From assembly GCF_026914265.1 (NCBI RefSeq), contig NC_069123.1:54409473-54473472 (forward strand): a stretch of 64,000 nt of DNA, in the 5' to 3' direction. Under the pieces are notes generated by a model, which had not been told where the DNA came from, did not search any database, and worked only from the letters and a program-made list of their open reading frames with translations. Positions 1-11,161 of this stretch are shown piece by piece. Every line of letters begins with the position of its first letter. The first letter of the stretch is position 1. The position numbers and the translations under genes are program-made. This DNA is from Mya arenaria. Its lineage: Eukaryota; Mollusca; Bivalvia; Myida; Myidae.

Positions 1-328
1 TCAATGTGTGTGGAGTCCGAAGTATTACTTTACTTAATAGACATGTTGGTGTTGGTCATTTAACTTTCAACTAGAGGGAATTATAAAATGTGTTGTCTGC
101 TGCTTGGTACATGGGCAAAGCAAAGTCCATTTTCAAGAGAAATCGATTATTAGTTTATAGATCTTTATATACGGACGCTATTCTCTTCGGTAAATATATG
201 CACTGTCCAATGCCAGTCTTAAACATGTTGTGTATGTTTTGTTATTATCTTTTCCGAAGTGTAATGATAGTGCACATATATTTCGAATATATGTTTCGGA
301 TAATTCTTAAATTGTGTCTTATCTAAAG

Positions 329-361
329 CACGGACCTATAAACCAGGTTTATAGGTCCGTG
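329..361. repeat. 33-bp perfect palindrome flanked by 7-bp direct repeats
   Basis: Two 16-base arms (CACGGACCTATAAACC and its exact reverse complement) surround one central base. The bases on both sides repeat as TCTAAAG, directly before and directly after the palindrome, like a target-site duplication. This is the pattern expected of a minimal hairpin-type mobile insertion, but a chance direct repeat cannot be excluded from one copy. Confidence 0.7.
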
Positions 362-1589
362 TCTAAAGCTAGATATGCCTTTATTTCTTTCATAATTAAA
401 GAGAAATTCAGCTCCTGTTTTAATTTTATTGGTGTATATTTTGTTTTTTTTGAACGTTATATGGTGTAACAGTATGTTTTTAGAGGCACATAATCGTATA
501 ATTTCAGATTCTCATAACCGTTCTGACCTTTAAATGTTCTGATGACTTTTTGCTTTTGCGTTTTGTTTTGCCAAATAAGTGTCAAGTGTTGTATATTATT
601 GTAAAGGTTATGAATGAGCTTATCAAACATGCAGAGTATTATAAGATTTTTTAGGTTGTGTAAAAGAATACTGCGATCAAATTTGGCTTACCGGATTTAG
701 GCATGTCCATAGGGACACTTCTTTTGTTAAGGAAAGTATTAGTGACCAAGCTTTTTTCCAAAGTGGTTATTACTGTCAGTTTTTGGTGTAAGATGACTTT
801 AATATATAATTTTAGATCAAACAGTCAATTAACTGTGTGCTGATCTAGGAGTTTATATCATGTAAATACATGTTTACTGGCTAAGGTCACAAATCCGAAC
901 ACTTTTTGAGGTTTTTCACAATTATCTTGGAGAGTTTTTGTTGTAGTAAGTTAAAACTGCGTATGAAACATCTTTGGTTAATGTGACAAAATCTGTCAAA
1001 GTACAGATTCACGATCTCATCGATTTTATGTCCAAAATCGTTCAGTTTATGGACAGTCAATCACCCTTAAATTTATGCTATGGAGGGCACAAACACCGAA
1101 CACTTGCAAAGCGAAAATACATGGTCATACAATTATAATTAATAAGTATGCTATATTAAATAAACACTTAGCTGTAAAGTTATTTATTGTTGCCGATGTT
1201 TTTCAAAACATGCAATTCAAATGTAAAGCGTGATTTCTATTTATAAATATCTTGAATGTGGGTCAACATAACTGCAAAACCTAAAGATGCGCGTGCGCCC
1301 TCTGACGTCATTCCCCCATGTGCTACATTTTGATCTTTAAGCGTAAATACTTTGAATGGCATTTTTTAGAAAAATACTTAACAAAACAAGATGAAACTTT
1401 GCAAGTGTGACCAAGGCAAGCCTCTGTATTGATCTAGGTCATTGAATAATCGATCACGGTAAACAAACGCATGTTTTAGCCGGTGTTAGGGATTTGTGTC
1501 CTGTTCGGAAATGTACCGTCAACCAGTAGAGTAAATAATAAACAAAGGCATATTAATTATTTAATTTCATTTTTTTTTTATTTGATTAT

Positions 1590-1975
1590 GCCTCTTCAAA
1601 GAAGGGAGGATATATTGCTTTTCACATGTTGGTCTGTTGGTAGGTTGGTAAACCTAACCTTGTTCGATTGATAATGAGATTATGATTTGTCCTGAGGTCC
1701 TCAAGCCTGGTAGGTAGGTTTGTCATGAATATCAGATGACTTCTATCGATCTTTTGGTCAGTAGGTTAAGTGTCACTGTCACGGTGCCCTGGAACACACA
1801 AAGCAGATGATCCCAATTGATTTGTAAGTCAGTATGTCAAAGATCATGGTCAAAGTGACCTTGGACACAAATACCGGTAGATTGTCTTCTCAATTAAGAG
1901 ATGCTTAGACCTAAGGTCCTCAAACTTGGTGGAGATGTTAATCAAGAACTGTAGATCTCTGTTGATTTTTGTCCT
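1590..1975. repeat. Degenerate dispersed repeat, calcium-type 'ggtcaaagtgacc' style
   Basis: The block shows internally repeating phrases about every 170-190 bases: 'aggtcctcaa', a '(c/t)ggtaggt' or 'tggtggag' phrase, 'gatctctgttgat' / 'gacttctatcgat', and 'caaagtgacc'. Similar low-complexity interspersed repeats are common in bivalve genomes. Boundaries are approximate and the family is not named. Confidence 0.4.
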
Positions 1976-2507
1976 TACTTTATATTAGCGACTTGTCTAA
2001 TTCACTGCTGTTTGAAGAAGCCATACATTTTATTCTAAAAATTATAACTGCTTCAACAACATTTAGAACTACATAAAGTCAATAACTATACCTACTATCC
2101 TAAAACATGAAGGGTTAACCTGACAGAAATGTAATGTGAGATGGCTTATTAGTTGCAAGGGGGTCATAGATATTGTGCAAACATCTTTTGTGCTCTCATA
2201 AACGGCTATAGCAACTAATTGAGAAACAAATTTGATATCTTACCAGCTCTGCGAATGTACCTTTAAAATGTGTTGAGAAAGATGTACAATGTTAACTGTG
2301 TATAAAACTGCTAGTATCGGCAGCCTGTCAATAAAAAAGAATAATTAGATTTATGGACTTTTATGCTTTAAGGCAAGCTGTCAATGAAAAAGAATAATTA
2401 GATTTATGGACTTTTGTGCTACAGTAATGATATAATAGTGATTAATACCTGTGAATGTCATGAATTAAACACTAGTATGTTTTCTTTTTCTCCTACAGAT
2501 TTCTGAC

Positions 2508-3169
2508 ATGGCAGATGGTGACCATGATGTTGCAAGTTGGTCAAAGGAGCAAGTTGCTTCATGGCTGGAAAAGAAAGGCTTGGGGGACTATGCAGAAGTG
2601 TTTCAAAGACACAAGATTGATGGCTCTGTTTTACTGATGATGAAGGAATCTGATCTTAGGCAGCCTCCTCTAGAAATAAATATCCTTGGAGATATGAAAA
2701 AACTAGTTAACTATATAGGAGAACTACAACACAGGGCACAAAGCGATAACCATGTTTGTCATTTACACAACACTGTAGATAGAACATCCCTTAGCACTTG
2801 TTCTACTCCAAGGCACAATTTGTATAGGGTTAGTGCAAATGAAAATGTTTCTGATGATGATACTGATGAACTAATCGAGGAGGAAGTAGAAAGAATAGTA
2901 AATAGAAGTGGTCGTTATGCTCAAAATGTGGAACCAGAGATATTCAAGACAGTTCTCAGCTTTGTCTACATGTTTTTTGTGTTTCTGTTGACATCATTTA
3001 TCATGACAGTGGTTCATGATCGTGTTCCAGATCCAAAGAAATATCCACCTTTGCCAGATTTGTTCTTAGACAATATGCCTTACGTGCCCTGGGCTTTTCA
3101 AGTCTGTGAAATGATTGGTGTCACAATGTTTTGCATTTGGGCTTTGTTACTTTTCTTTCACAAGTACAG
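2508..3169 (+). CDS. SAMD8: SAMD8 coding exon 1: SAM domain and first two membrane segments
   Basis: This exon encodes residues 1-220 and the first two bases of codon 221. The SAM domain starts near the tryptophan in '[12 protein letters not shown]' and includes the 'LGDYAEVF' helix and '[13 protein letters not shown]'. After an acidic and polar linker come hydrophobic stretches at about 147-168 and 199-217, separated by a proline-rich loop '[18 protein letters not shown]' typical of the family's first luminal loop. The donor is AG|GTTCGT at 3170. The open frame continues a few codons to a stop at 3183-3185, but the splice is supported by the next exon resuming in phase with a conserved sequence. 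Confidence 0.93.
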
Positions 3170-6100
3170 GTTCGTAGACCTCTGAGGTATAAATATTTCT
3201 TTTTTGATAATTAGTTTTTTTTTCCATTTTCAAATTTATTTTGTTTCTAGATAATTTGTTGAATGCGTAGTAGAGTTTTCATTTTCCCCCATTCATTTGG
3301 GTACTTAATGCACTTGCAGTATTTCAGCATTTATGATCCACTGGTGTAAATTTAGATGTAATTGAACTATAAAATGACATAGAAAAGAATTATGCTGGTA
3401 TTTACATTTTGCATTTTAACACAGTAATAACAGTGAGTTAGATTAATCTGGCTCTATTATAATTAAGACTGTCCGGCAATGTTTGAATGGAGCGTTCTTT
3501 ACCTGTTTTAGAAAAGAGAATGTTACCAAGAATGAGTTTTGATGATGTAAGTATGACAGCTCCATGTTGCAGGTTTACCTTGATGCGGCGCATGTTTTCT
3601 ATGCTGGGGACCATTTTCCTGCTGCGCTGTGTGAGCATGCTCATAACCTCCCTGTCTGTACCAGGAATACATCTCCAGTGTGATCAAAAGGTTCCACATT
3701 TCAAATATGAGTTATTTTATGTTAGCATCATGTCTTTTTTGCGTTTGCATCATGTGTTTAAGTTAGCATGATTATGATTTACATGTAGTGATAATTCAAA
3801 ATATAATAGTATTCATATTACCAATTCTATTTATTGTTGCATATTACCTGGTCACAAACTTCGAAGAATACCCGGTAGGTGGGCTATACTACTCGCCCCG
3901 GCGTCGGCGTCCGGTTAAAGTTTTAGGGCAAGTTGGGATTTTCACTTATAAGTCCAATACCTTTCATTCAATTGAGTTAATACTTCACACAGTTGTTCAG
4001 GGCCATCACATGATGAGGTTAGATAACTCCATATTATTCTTTACACAGATTATGGCCCCTGATTGACTATGAAACTCCGGTTAAAGTTTTAGGGCAGGTT
4101 GGGATATTTATAAATAACTTCTATACCCTTTGTTCAATTGACTTAATACTTCACACAGTTGTTCAGGACCATCACACAATGAGGTTACATAACTCCATAT
4201 TATCCTTAATACAAGTTATGGCCCCTGATTGACTTAGGTTAAAGTTTTAGGGCAAGTTGGGATTTTCACTTAAAACTCCAATACCATTCATTCAATTGAC
4301 TTAATACTTCACACAGTTGTTCAGGGCCATCACATGATAAGGTTAGATAACTCCATATTATCTTTTATACAAATTATGGCCCTTGATTGACTATTGGACT
4401 TAGGTTAAAGTTTTAGGGCAGGTTGGGATATTTATTAATAACTTCTATACCCTTCATTCAATTGACTTATTACTTCACACAATTGTTCAGGACCATCACC
4501 CAATGAGGTTACATAACTCCATATCCTTAATACAAGTTATGGCCCCTGATTGACTTAGGTTAAAGTTTTAGGCAAGTAAAAGTTAAGGGCAAGTTGGGAT
4601 TTTAATAAAAAAACTTCTATACCTTTCATTCAATGCACTTAATAAAATTCAGAATTATTTACGACCATCTTACAACAAGAAACATAACTCCATTTTAACC
4701 CTAAATACAAATTATGTCCCTTGAATATGTTTTTTTTTTCTTTTGACAGGCACATTTTTACATTCTTAACCAGTTTTTTAATAAGGGAAAACAAGGAGGG
4801 CTATACTATATGGTCATTGATTTTTTTTTATTAATTTTTATTTTTTATTTTATTTTAATTTCTTTTGAAAGGCATATTTGTATATTCTTTACCACATTTT
4901 CATAATGGGAAATCAATTTATTTGAATGACTTGCGTCATTTTTGGGGTGTTGGGAGGGCAGCATCAAAGTCACCATATTATGTATTGAATAATTTTAATT
5001 AGGTTTGACATAAATATTACATTGTTATTGTATTCACTTTTAAGTCAAAGCGGCGAAGTCGAGCACGCTGTCTTACGACGGCTCTTGTTTTTAATTATAT
5101 GTACAACAATCAGCCATATATTTGCATGGTTTGAAACAAATTGATAAATTGGAATTAAACACACGCATATTTCCAGTTTGAAACATGGTATGCCAAGCTG
5201 ACACGGACATACGAGATATGGAGCGGTATGGGAATGACGATCCACGGCGTGAACTCTTGTGGGGATTACATGTTCAGTGGACATACCTCATGTGTCACTC
5301 TTCTCAACTTTTTCATCACAGAATGTAAGCTGTTTAACTCCAGGCTCATTAAAGAGATTTCTGCGACATTTTTTAAAAAATACAGGAGGGTTTAATTTAG
5401 TATTTAAACTTTTGCACTGACTCTATTTATTTCGGTGTAAGGGGGTGAGGTAGTTAAGAAGTTTAATTTTACAATGATAGTGATAAAAATTACAACATTA
5501 TATTAATCACTGTACTTATGATTGCGTTCATAGAACGCAAAAAGCCAATGTATTATACTTTCACCCGCAGCGTACATACAGGCTTGCAGGGGGACGGTCC
5601 AGTATGTTTCCGATCAACAACTTTAGAAGCTTTTGTACATTAATCACAAGTTTAGTCAGAATGTGTATGATCATAACATTTCATACAGGTTTGATAACCA
5701 TAGCCATATCACTATAGTCACTCGAGAGTTATCAACCTTCAATTAAAGAAATTCAGTCTTGTCCAATCAGTAACTTTAGACACCTTTTACAATCCAATCA
5801 TTACAAAATATGGTCATAATGCGTATGGGAAAACGTCTTGGCCAAGTTCAATAACCAGCCTTATCACTTCACTCACTAGAGTCACTAGTTATTGCCTTTT
5901 AATAATAGAATATACCTAAAATCCGTCTTGTCCAGTCAATATCCTAAGAAGCCTTTGTCCAATCATTACCAAATTTGGTCAGAATGTGTATGGGCATAAT
6001 ATCTCAAACTACTTTGATAATCAGCCATATCTCTAGAGTCACTCAAGAGTAATCGCCCTTTGATTAACATAATTTCCTCAAATTGGTCTTCACTCTTGTC

Positions 6101-6745
6101 CAATCTGCTATCACAGTATTGTCAGCAGATTATATTCTAAAGCTCACTGAAAAAGATCACAAGACGAAATGTTTATTTTGTCATGAAGTTCTTATTCAAT
6201 GATTTTTCATAGAGTTATGGCCCTTTAATTTTTACTTAAGGTGATATAGGTCCATTCATCGTTTATAATTTTTACTCTCTGGGACCATATATCTTTTATA
6301 ATGATAACCTTGTTAATGTGGTCTTTGAATTTGACAGTTTATCATTCAAGAATATGAAGTTGGGTAAGTGAAAGTGTTAAAACACAAGTTAATTAAAATT
6401 TGTTTGAATTTCACAGATACTCCCCGCCGGATGCTCCAGCTACACACCTTCACCTGGGTGTGTAATCTGTTTGCCATTTTCTTCCTACTGGCAGCCCACG
6501 AGCACTACTCCATCGACGTGTTCATCGCTTTCTATATCACAAGCCGTCTCTTTCTGTACTACCACACGCTGGCCAACAACCGCTCACTGATGGCGAGGGA
6601 CAAGCAGAGACGTAAAGCATGGTTCCCACTCTTCTCGTACTTTGAGTCCAAGTGTGATGGAATTGTGCCTAACGTGTATGAGTGGCCTTTTCCATATCCA
6701 AAATCGCTAGTCAACTATTTTGAAAAGAAGCAGAAAAAGCATTGA
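2508..6745 (+). CDS. SAMD8: SAMD8/SMSr-type sphingomyelin synthase-related protein, complete in four coding exons
   Basis: The exons 2508-3169, 3573-3690, 5177-5324 and 6417-6745 join in frame (1257 nt) to give 418 residues, close to the length of vertebrate SAMD8 (about 415). All introns begin with GT and end with AG. SAMD8/SMSr is an endoplasmic-reticulum enzyme that makes ceramide phosphoethanolamine and senses ceramide. It differs from SMS1 and SMS2 in head group and location. Visible here are an N-terminal SAM domain (about residues 8-75), an acidic linker (about 112-130), several hydrophobic segments, a catalytic-loop motif [10 protein letters not shown] and a second motif HEHYSID, giving the family triad His296, His339 and Asp343. 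The start at 2508 lies nine bases after a splice acceptor, has no upstream in-frame ATG in this exon, and matches the family N-terminus before the SAM domain. A basic tail ending KKQKKH closes the protein. Substrate specificity is inferred from the family. Confidence 0.93.
3573..3690 (+). CDS. SAMD8: SAMD8 coding exon 2: third membrane segment
   Basis: The exon is 118 bases. It completes codon 221 (Arg) and encodes 222-260, with '[18 protein letters not shown]' followed by '[12 protein letters not shown]'. This is the conserved sphingomyelin-synthase segment (vertebrate homologues read a similar L-x-x-R-C-x-T/S-M and L-P-V-P-G). It starts after a TGCAG acceptor and ends AAAAG|GTTCC. Confidence 0.92.
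3905..4690. repeat. About 160-bp tandem repeat, five copies, in SAMD8 intron 2
   Basis: The phrase 'ttaaagttttagggca' recurs near 3915, 4079, 4239, 4403 and 4557 (spacing about 154-164). Copies alternate between a type with 'agttgggattttcactta' (first, third) and a type with 'ggttgggatatttat' (second, fourth), so the array looks like a dimer of about 324 bases. Each unit contains 'cttcacacagttgttcagg' and 'ataactccatat'. The last copy is degraded. The flanks ('gggctatactactcgcccc' before, 'aggagggctatactatatgg' after) resemble each other, suggesting the whole is one mobile element with internal repeats. Confidence 0.8.
5177..5324 (+). CDS. SAMD8: SAMD8 coding exon 3: first catalytic motif
   Basis: The exon is 148 bases and encodes residues 261-309 plus one base of codon 310. 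It carries [10 protein letters not shown], the C-terminal catalytic loop motif of the sphingomyelin synthase and lipid phosphate phosphatase superfamily, with His296 as the predicted active-site residue. The following segment 'VTLLNFFIT' begins a membrane helix. Acceptor TTCCAG and donor GAAT|GTAAGC are both clean. Confidence 0.94.
5560..6120. repeat. About 165-bp degenerate tandem repeat in SAMD8 intron 3
   Basis: Three divergent copies share 'cagtcttgtccaatca' / 'ccgtcttgtccagtca', then 'cattaccaaatttggtcagaatgtgtatggg' split into shorter phrases, then 'agccatatctctagagtcactc'. Spacing is about 150-170 bases. The family is not related at sight to the array in intron 2. Nothing else recognisable lies between exons 3 and 4. 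Confidence 0.65.
6417..6745 (+). CDS. SAMD8: SAMD8 coding exon 4: second catalytic motif and C-terminus
   Basis: This exon completes Tyr310 and encodes 311-418 followed by TGA. It contains the hydrophobic '[16 protein letters not shown]', then HEHYSID with His339 and Asp343 completing the triad, a further membrane segment '[19 protein letters not shown]', and the conserved tail '[16 protein letters not shown]' that matches the family's G-I-V-P-x-x-Y-x-W-P-F-P. The base composition is clearly more GC-rich than the surrounding intron. Confidence 0.95.
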
Positions 6746-7030
6746 ATGTGTGATTAAATTTTGTGTCAACATGCTGATGGACTTTCGGGTAGTCTTTTTC
6801 AATGCAATGTTGTAGCAGCTGTATTACTGTATAAAGTTTCACATTGTAATTATATTTTTACAAATTTTGTTTGTTTTCTTTTCTTTTTAGTGTGTAATGT
6901 TATGGTATAATTATACTCAATTTTTGTCTCATTCTTCATATTATGTATATTATTTTTCAATATGGTTTTTCTTGTTTATGTTTTGAATCTTTTTCAAGGG
7001 AATTTCCACAGTATCGAATACAAATAAATT
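6746..7030 (+). promoter_or_regulatory. SAMD8 3' UTR with candidate poly(A) signal
   Basis: AT-rich sequence follows the TGA. The first canonical AATAAA is at 7023-7028, about 280 bases after the stop. A later AATAAA near 7755 could serve as a distal signal. Which is used cannot be told from sequence. Confidence 0.4.
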
Positions 7031-8264
7031 GCAAATCTGCAGGTATAAGTTTCACTGTACAAAATTAATTACATAGTACATTTGTCGATCCAAATGATTG
7101 TGACTGAAAGCTTATAGATATCATTGCTTTCTTTCTTTGCAAATGGCCTTGCTTGAATATGAAATAGCCTTGAAATTTTTGATTGCATCCATGACAGATA
7201 ACAAAAATATAAAAATAATTCAATGTAAGATCAATGCCAAGTATATGTTGCTACTCGTCAGCATTGAAAACAGATATTTATGTGTAACTTCATTTTCGCC
7301 TTATTTTATGACATTGAACAAAATACTTAACATGTCATTGTGTTAAAAATGTGTGAACAATTGATATCTCTTTTTATTTATGATGTATTACAAATCCATG
7401 TCTTGCCTTGTACAAGCTATTTCCGATGCAACACGGTCTGTGATAATCAAGTTAATGTGTTCTTTTTCAATCTGACACTCTACTTCGTATTTATAAAGCT
7501 CATTTTGTTATGTGTATTGATTTGTTGTTTTTGACATTATTATATGATAGCAAACAAATGTTTTACACCCCTGAAATGTTTAAAAATGATTATTCTTTAT
7601 ACATTGTATCTATTTTTCAAATCAACCACCTTTTTACAATGTTTTTCAACTGACATACATTTTGGCTACAGCCAGTTGGATCCACAGCTTATCTTTTGAC
7701 CAGTTTAAATAATTGATGTGTCAATAGTAATTATTGGATAAATATTGGCCAATCAATAAAATATATATGGCATATAGTGATCACATTACTGTCCATGTGT
7801 ATGTGCTTCAGTTTCCCTCCATCACATTCCTGTCAGGGCGCTAACTTTATGATTGATGAGATTTCTCTTAAACTCCACAAACTTGTATAGAACTGTAGTT
7901 AGGTGTGTTCCTAATAATATTTGTGTGCTTTCATCTACAAGGTCAAGGTCACACTTGGAGGTCAACAGTATAAAATGTGGATAGCAATGATTTGTGTTTC
8001 AGCCATTACTTATTAACTAATAATGGGAATTCAACTTCACAGAATTTTAAAGCATTTAATGAAGGTGTGTCCTGTTTTTGATTTGTGCTTAATGTTTAAT
8101 AATTCATGTACCGTATGATATTTATAGCACACTTTGTTTCTCGTTCATAATTATTTTTATTCTTAATGGTAATTCAATCAAGTTGTACCGCATGATTTTT
8201 GTGCTGACATCTCAAAGGTCAAGGTTATAGTTGGGAATCAGTTTTACACAATAAGTTTTTTTTT
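7031..8264. other. AT-rich intergenic DNA, worn dispersed repeats
   Basis: No gene is recognised. From about 7850 to 8230 the text 'caaggtcaaggtcac', 'catctacaagg' and 'ctcaaaggtcaaggtta' recurs in degenerate form, as in widespread molluscan interspersed repeats. Short open frames at 7137-7534 are AT-driven and lack protein features. Confidence 0.45.
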
Positions 8265-8265
8265 A

Positions 8266-9502
8266 ATGAATTGATTAATATGGCCTTGATTAACCGTCTC
8301 CGTGGCCTAGTGGTTAAGCGTCCGCCTACGGAGCGGGAGGTCGTGGGTTCGATCCCTGGCCGCGTCATACCAAAAGACGTTAAAAATTGGTACAAGTAGC
8401 TCCCTTTCCTGGCGCTTGGCATTTAAAGGGTAGTGCTTGGAAAAGTGGTGTACTCAGTACTGGTTTAACCCAGGAAAGTTGTACCCCGTGTATCGGTGAA
8501 TTACACCGAGCACGTAAAAGAACCAAGGGGTCTCTTCGAAAAAAGAGCTAGGGTATCGCACCCGGACTTCCTTGTATCCCACCACTGTCTCTTCAGCGTG
8601 CTGTCCCTTCAGCAAAAACAAAGGACCCCATTGGAAATAAGTGCTTGCACTTTCATGGGTTATCCTTGACCGCAAGGTCTGAAGAAATACATACATACAG
8701 ATTACTTATTTACTGAGTTATTGTAAATTGATTAATATGGCCTGGATTACTTATTAACTGAGTCATTGTGAATTGATTAATATGGCCTGGATTACTTATT
8801 AACTGAGTTATTGTGAATTGATTAATATGGCCTGGATTACTTATTTACTGAGTTATTGTGAATTGATTAATATGGCCTGGATTACTTATTTACTGAGTTA
8901 TTGTGAATTGATTAATATGGCCTGGATTACTTATTTACTGAGTTATTGTGAATTGATTAATATGGCCTGGATTACTTATTTACTGAGTTATTGTGAATTG
9001 ATTAATATGGCCTGGATTACTTATTTACTGAGTTATTGTGAATTGATTAATATGGCCTGGATTACTTATTTACTGAGTCATTGTGAATTGATTAATATGG
9101 CCTGGATTACTTATTTACTGAGTTATTGTGAATTGATTAATATGGCCTGGATTACTTATTTACTGAGTTATTGTGAATTGATTAATATGGCCTGGATTAC
9201 TTATTTACTGAGTTATTGTGAATTGATTAATATGGCCTGGATTACTTATTTACTGAGTTATTGTGAATTGATTAATATGGCCTGGATTACTTATTTACTG
9301 AGTTATTGTGAATTGATTAATATGGCCTGGATTACTTATTTACTGAGTCATTGTGAATTGATTAATATGGCCTGGATTACTTATTTACTGAGTTATTGTG
9401 AATTGATTAATATGGCCTGGATTACTTATTTACTGAGTTATTGTGAATTGATTAATATGGCCTGGATTACTTATTTACTGAGTTATTGTGAATTGATTAA
9501 TT
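8266..9502. repeat. 45-bp minisatellite, about 18 copies, interrupted by a SINE
   Basis: The unit contains 'attaatatggcctggatta' and 'cttatttactgagttattg' and repeats exactly every 45 bases from about 8704 to 9500, with very few differences (T/C in 'gagt(t/c)attg', one early 'ttaactg' variant). One further half-unit ('ttgattaatatggccttgatta') lies at 8271-8292, on the other side of the SINE at 8293-8699, so the SINE inserted into the array. Because 45 is a multiple of three, an open frame of 236 codons appears on the plus strand. I do not regard it as a gene. Confidence 0.92.
8293..8699 (+). mobile_element. tRNA-derived SINE, about 400 bp, inserted in the 45-bp minisatellite
   Basis: The head is tRNA-like, with an A-box-type 'tggcctagtggttaagcg' (from 8303) and a B-box 'gggttcgatccc' (8345-8356), spaced as in tRNA genes. 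The predicted acceptor-stem ends do not pair and an unrelated ~330-bp body follows, so it is a SINE, not a tRNA gene. The 3' end is a short ATAC-type tetranucleotide run. The pentamer GATTA occurs at 8288-8292 and again at 8700-8704, which fits a short target-site duplication, and joining the flanks restores the minisatellite register. Confidence 0.88.
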
Positions 9503-9955
9503 CTGATAAAAATTTGATCTGCAGATAATGAATGAAGGAAAAGAGATATTAATTAAACCTTTCCTATTTTGCATCACACTAGTATAACTAAGCTGTGCTT
9601 GTTAATTCAAGTTTTATTGTGCTATATGATGGTTTGTGTTTTTAAGGTTCTACTTGTAACATTCAATTGCATTGAATCTTGGTGAAAAGGCAATGCTTTA
9701 ACTGAGGGTTGTAATTGGCTTTCTTTTGGTTCATGCCATGCTCCAAAGACTTTCATTGATTCATGGCCTTTTTGACTTTTTTTGCTATTGCTTTATTATA
9801 GCAGACATTATTAGCTTGGAGGTCAAAAAGCTATCTCTCTGACAAGGCTGAGTTGGGGGCATTTGTCATGTTCCCGTGACCGCTCTTTAGAATATTATAT
9901 CACTATAACCACTCTCTATGAAATTCTCGTATCATTTTGATCATCAGTCAAGCCT
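9503..9955. other. Intergenic DNA, nothing recognised
   Basis: AT-rich sequence between two tandem arrays, without coding signal, RNA gene or inverted repeat that I can support. Confidence 0.4.
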
Positions 9956-10400
9956 TTACAGATCTGATGGGTGTTTGTAAACCTTGCAGGTCATGGCCAT
10001 ACATATAGGTCTAAGGAGTTTTTGCCTCTATACACAGTGTCAGATGGATGTTTGTAAAACCTGCAGGTCATGACCATACATATAGGTCTAAGGAGTTTTT
10101 GCCTCTATACAGAGTGTCAGATGGGTGTTTGTAAAACCTGAAGGTCATGGCCATACATATAGGTCTAAGGAGTTTTTTGCCTCTATACACAGTGTCAGAT
10201 AGATGTTTGTAAAACCTGCAGGTCATGGCCATACATATAGGTCTAAGGAGTTTTTGCCTCTATACACAGTGTCAGATAGATGTTTGTAAAACCTGCAGGT
10301 CATGGCCATACATATAGGTCTAAGGAGTTTTTGCCTCTATACACAGTGTTAGATGGGTATTTGTAAAACCTGCAGGTCATGGCCATACATATAGGAGCTA
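9956..10400. repeat. 77-bp tandem repeat, about 5.5 copies
   Basis: Each unit carries 'catacatataggtctaagg', 'agtttttgcctctatacac' and 'tgtttgtaaaacctgcagg'. The phrase 'ggtctaagg' recurs every 76-78 bases. Copies differ by only a few bases, so the array is young. Confidence 0.9.
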
Positions 10401-10954
10401 TGCCTTTTACCCAGAGAATAATTTGCCATTGCTCTGAATGGCTACCAAACTCTCATAGAATTTGTTATAAATAACAAAAAAGAAAAAAGTCACACCACAC
10501 TCTGGCTAGAATATTAATGGAATGTCCTTGATCAAAATGTTAGACATTCATGTGATGATTTACAAAAAAAAGTATTACCAGTTCCATATTATAGAGCGAA
10601 AAAACAACAACATGTATTTTGAAAGATGATTTATATTTTTGCCATGTAGGGCTTGTGCATCTGCAAGTTGGGACATCACAAGTCCGAGAGGCTTAGTAAG
10701 CACAGTTGTTCTCATTGGTTGCTGTGTGTTCTGTATATGTATTATGCATGGCTTTGTGCTGGATATTATATTTTTTATGTAACTGTACAAGATAGCTTGT
10801 TAACATTATTGAGTGATACTTCTGGATACACAATAAATGTGGAGGAAACATTGCGTTCTGTGTTTATCCTAATCATCTTGCATACTTTATTTTTAAAAGA
10901 TGACCAATCTATCTTACACATTTAATTGTGGAAGTTCACAATAAAATATATTTA
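10401..10954. other. Intergenic DNA, nothing recognised
   Basis: The overlapping short open frames on both strands around 10575-10925 have no domain, no splice context and no compositional shift. No gene is called. Confidence 0.4.
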
Positions 10955-11161
10955 GCTCTACTGGCCAAAGGCAATTGCAATGTGTATGTCGTATGTGGGT
11001 CCATGCGTCTGTAAACAATTGCTTGTGAAAACGATATAGTCTTCAGTTTTGAATGTATCTCGATGAAACTTGTACAGTAGTTAGATATCCATCAGAGCTC
11101 GGTTCCTTTCGAAAACCAATCCCATGCATGACTAGATTATGGCCCTTGAAAGGATATATTT

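Larger units (their letters stand above)
1..2507. other. Upstream or intronic DNA before the SAMD8-like coding exon
   Basis: I see no convincing coding region here; the short open frames have no recognisable protein features. The stretch holds a 33-bp palindrome (listed separately), a dispersed-repeat-like block at about 1590-1975, a perfect cAMP-response-type palindrome TGACGTCA at 1303-1310, and a short tandem duplication at about 2320-2420, where a ~38-bp piece ending in 'gatttatggactttt' occurs twice. The pyrimidine-rich tract and CAG just before 2500 form a splice acceptor, so at least the last part is probably an intron after a 5' UTR exon that I cannot place. Confidence 0.5.

Noticed and set aside
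8293..8370. A tRNA gene
   Set aside because: A and B boxes are present, but acceptor-stem ends do not pair and a SINE body with tail follows.
8818..9528. 236-codon frame repeating a hydrophobic 15-residue unit (INMAWITYLLSYCEL)
   Set aside because: It arises because the 45-bp minisatellite unit is a multiple of three and lacks stops in this frame. It has no signal, no flanking coding sequence, and the DNA (not the protein) is what is conserved.
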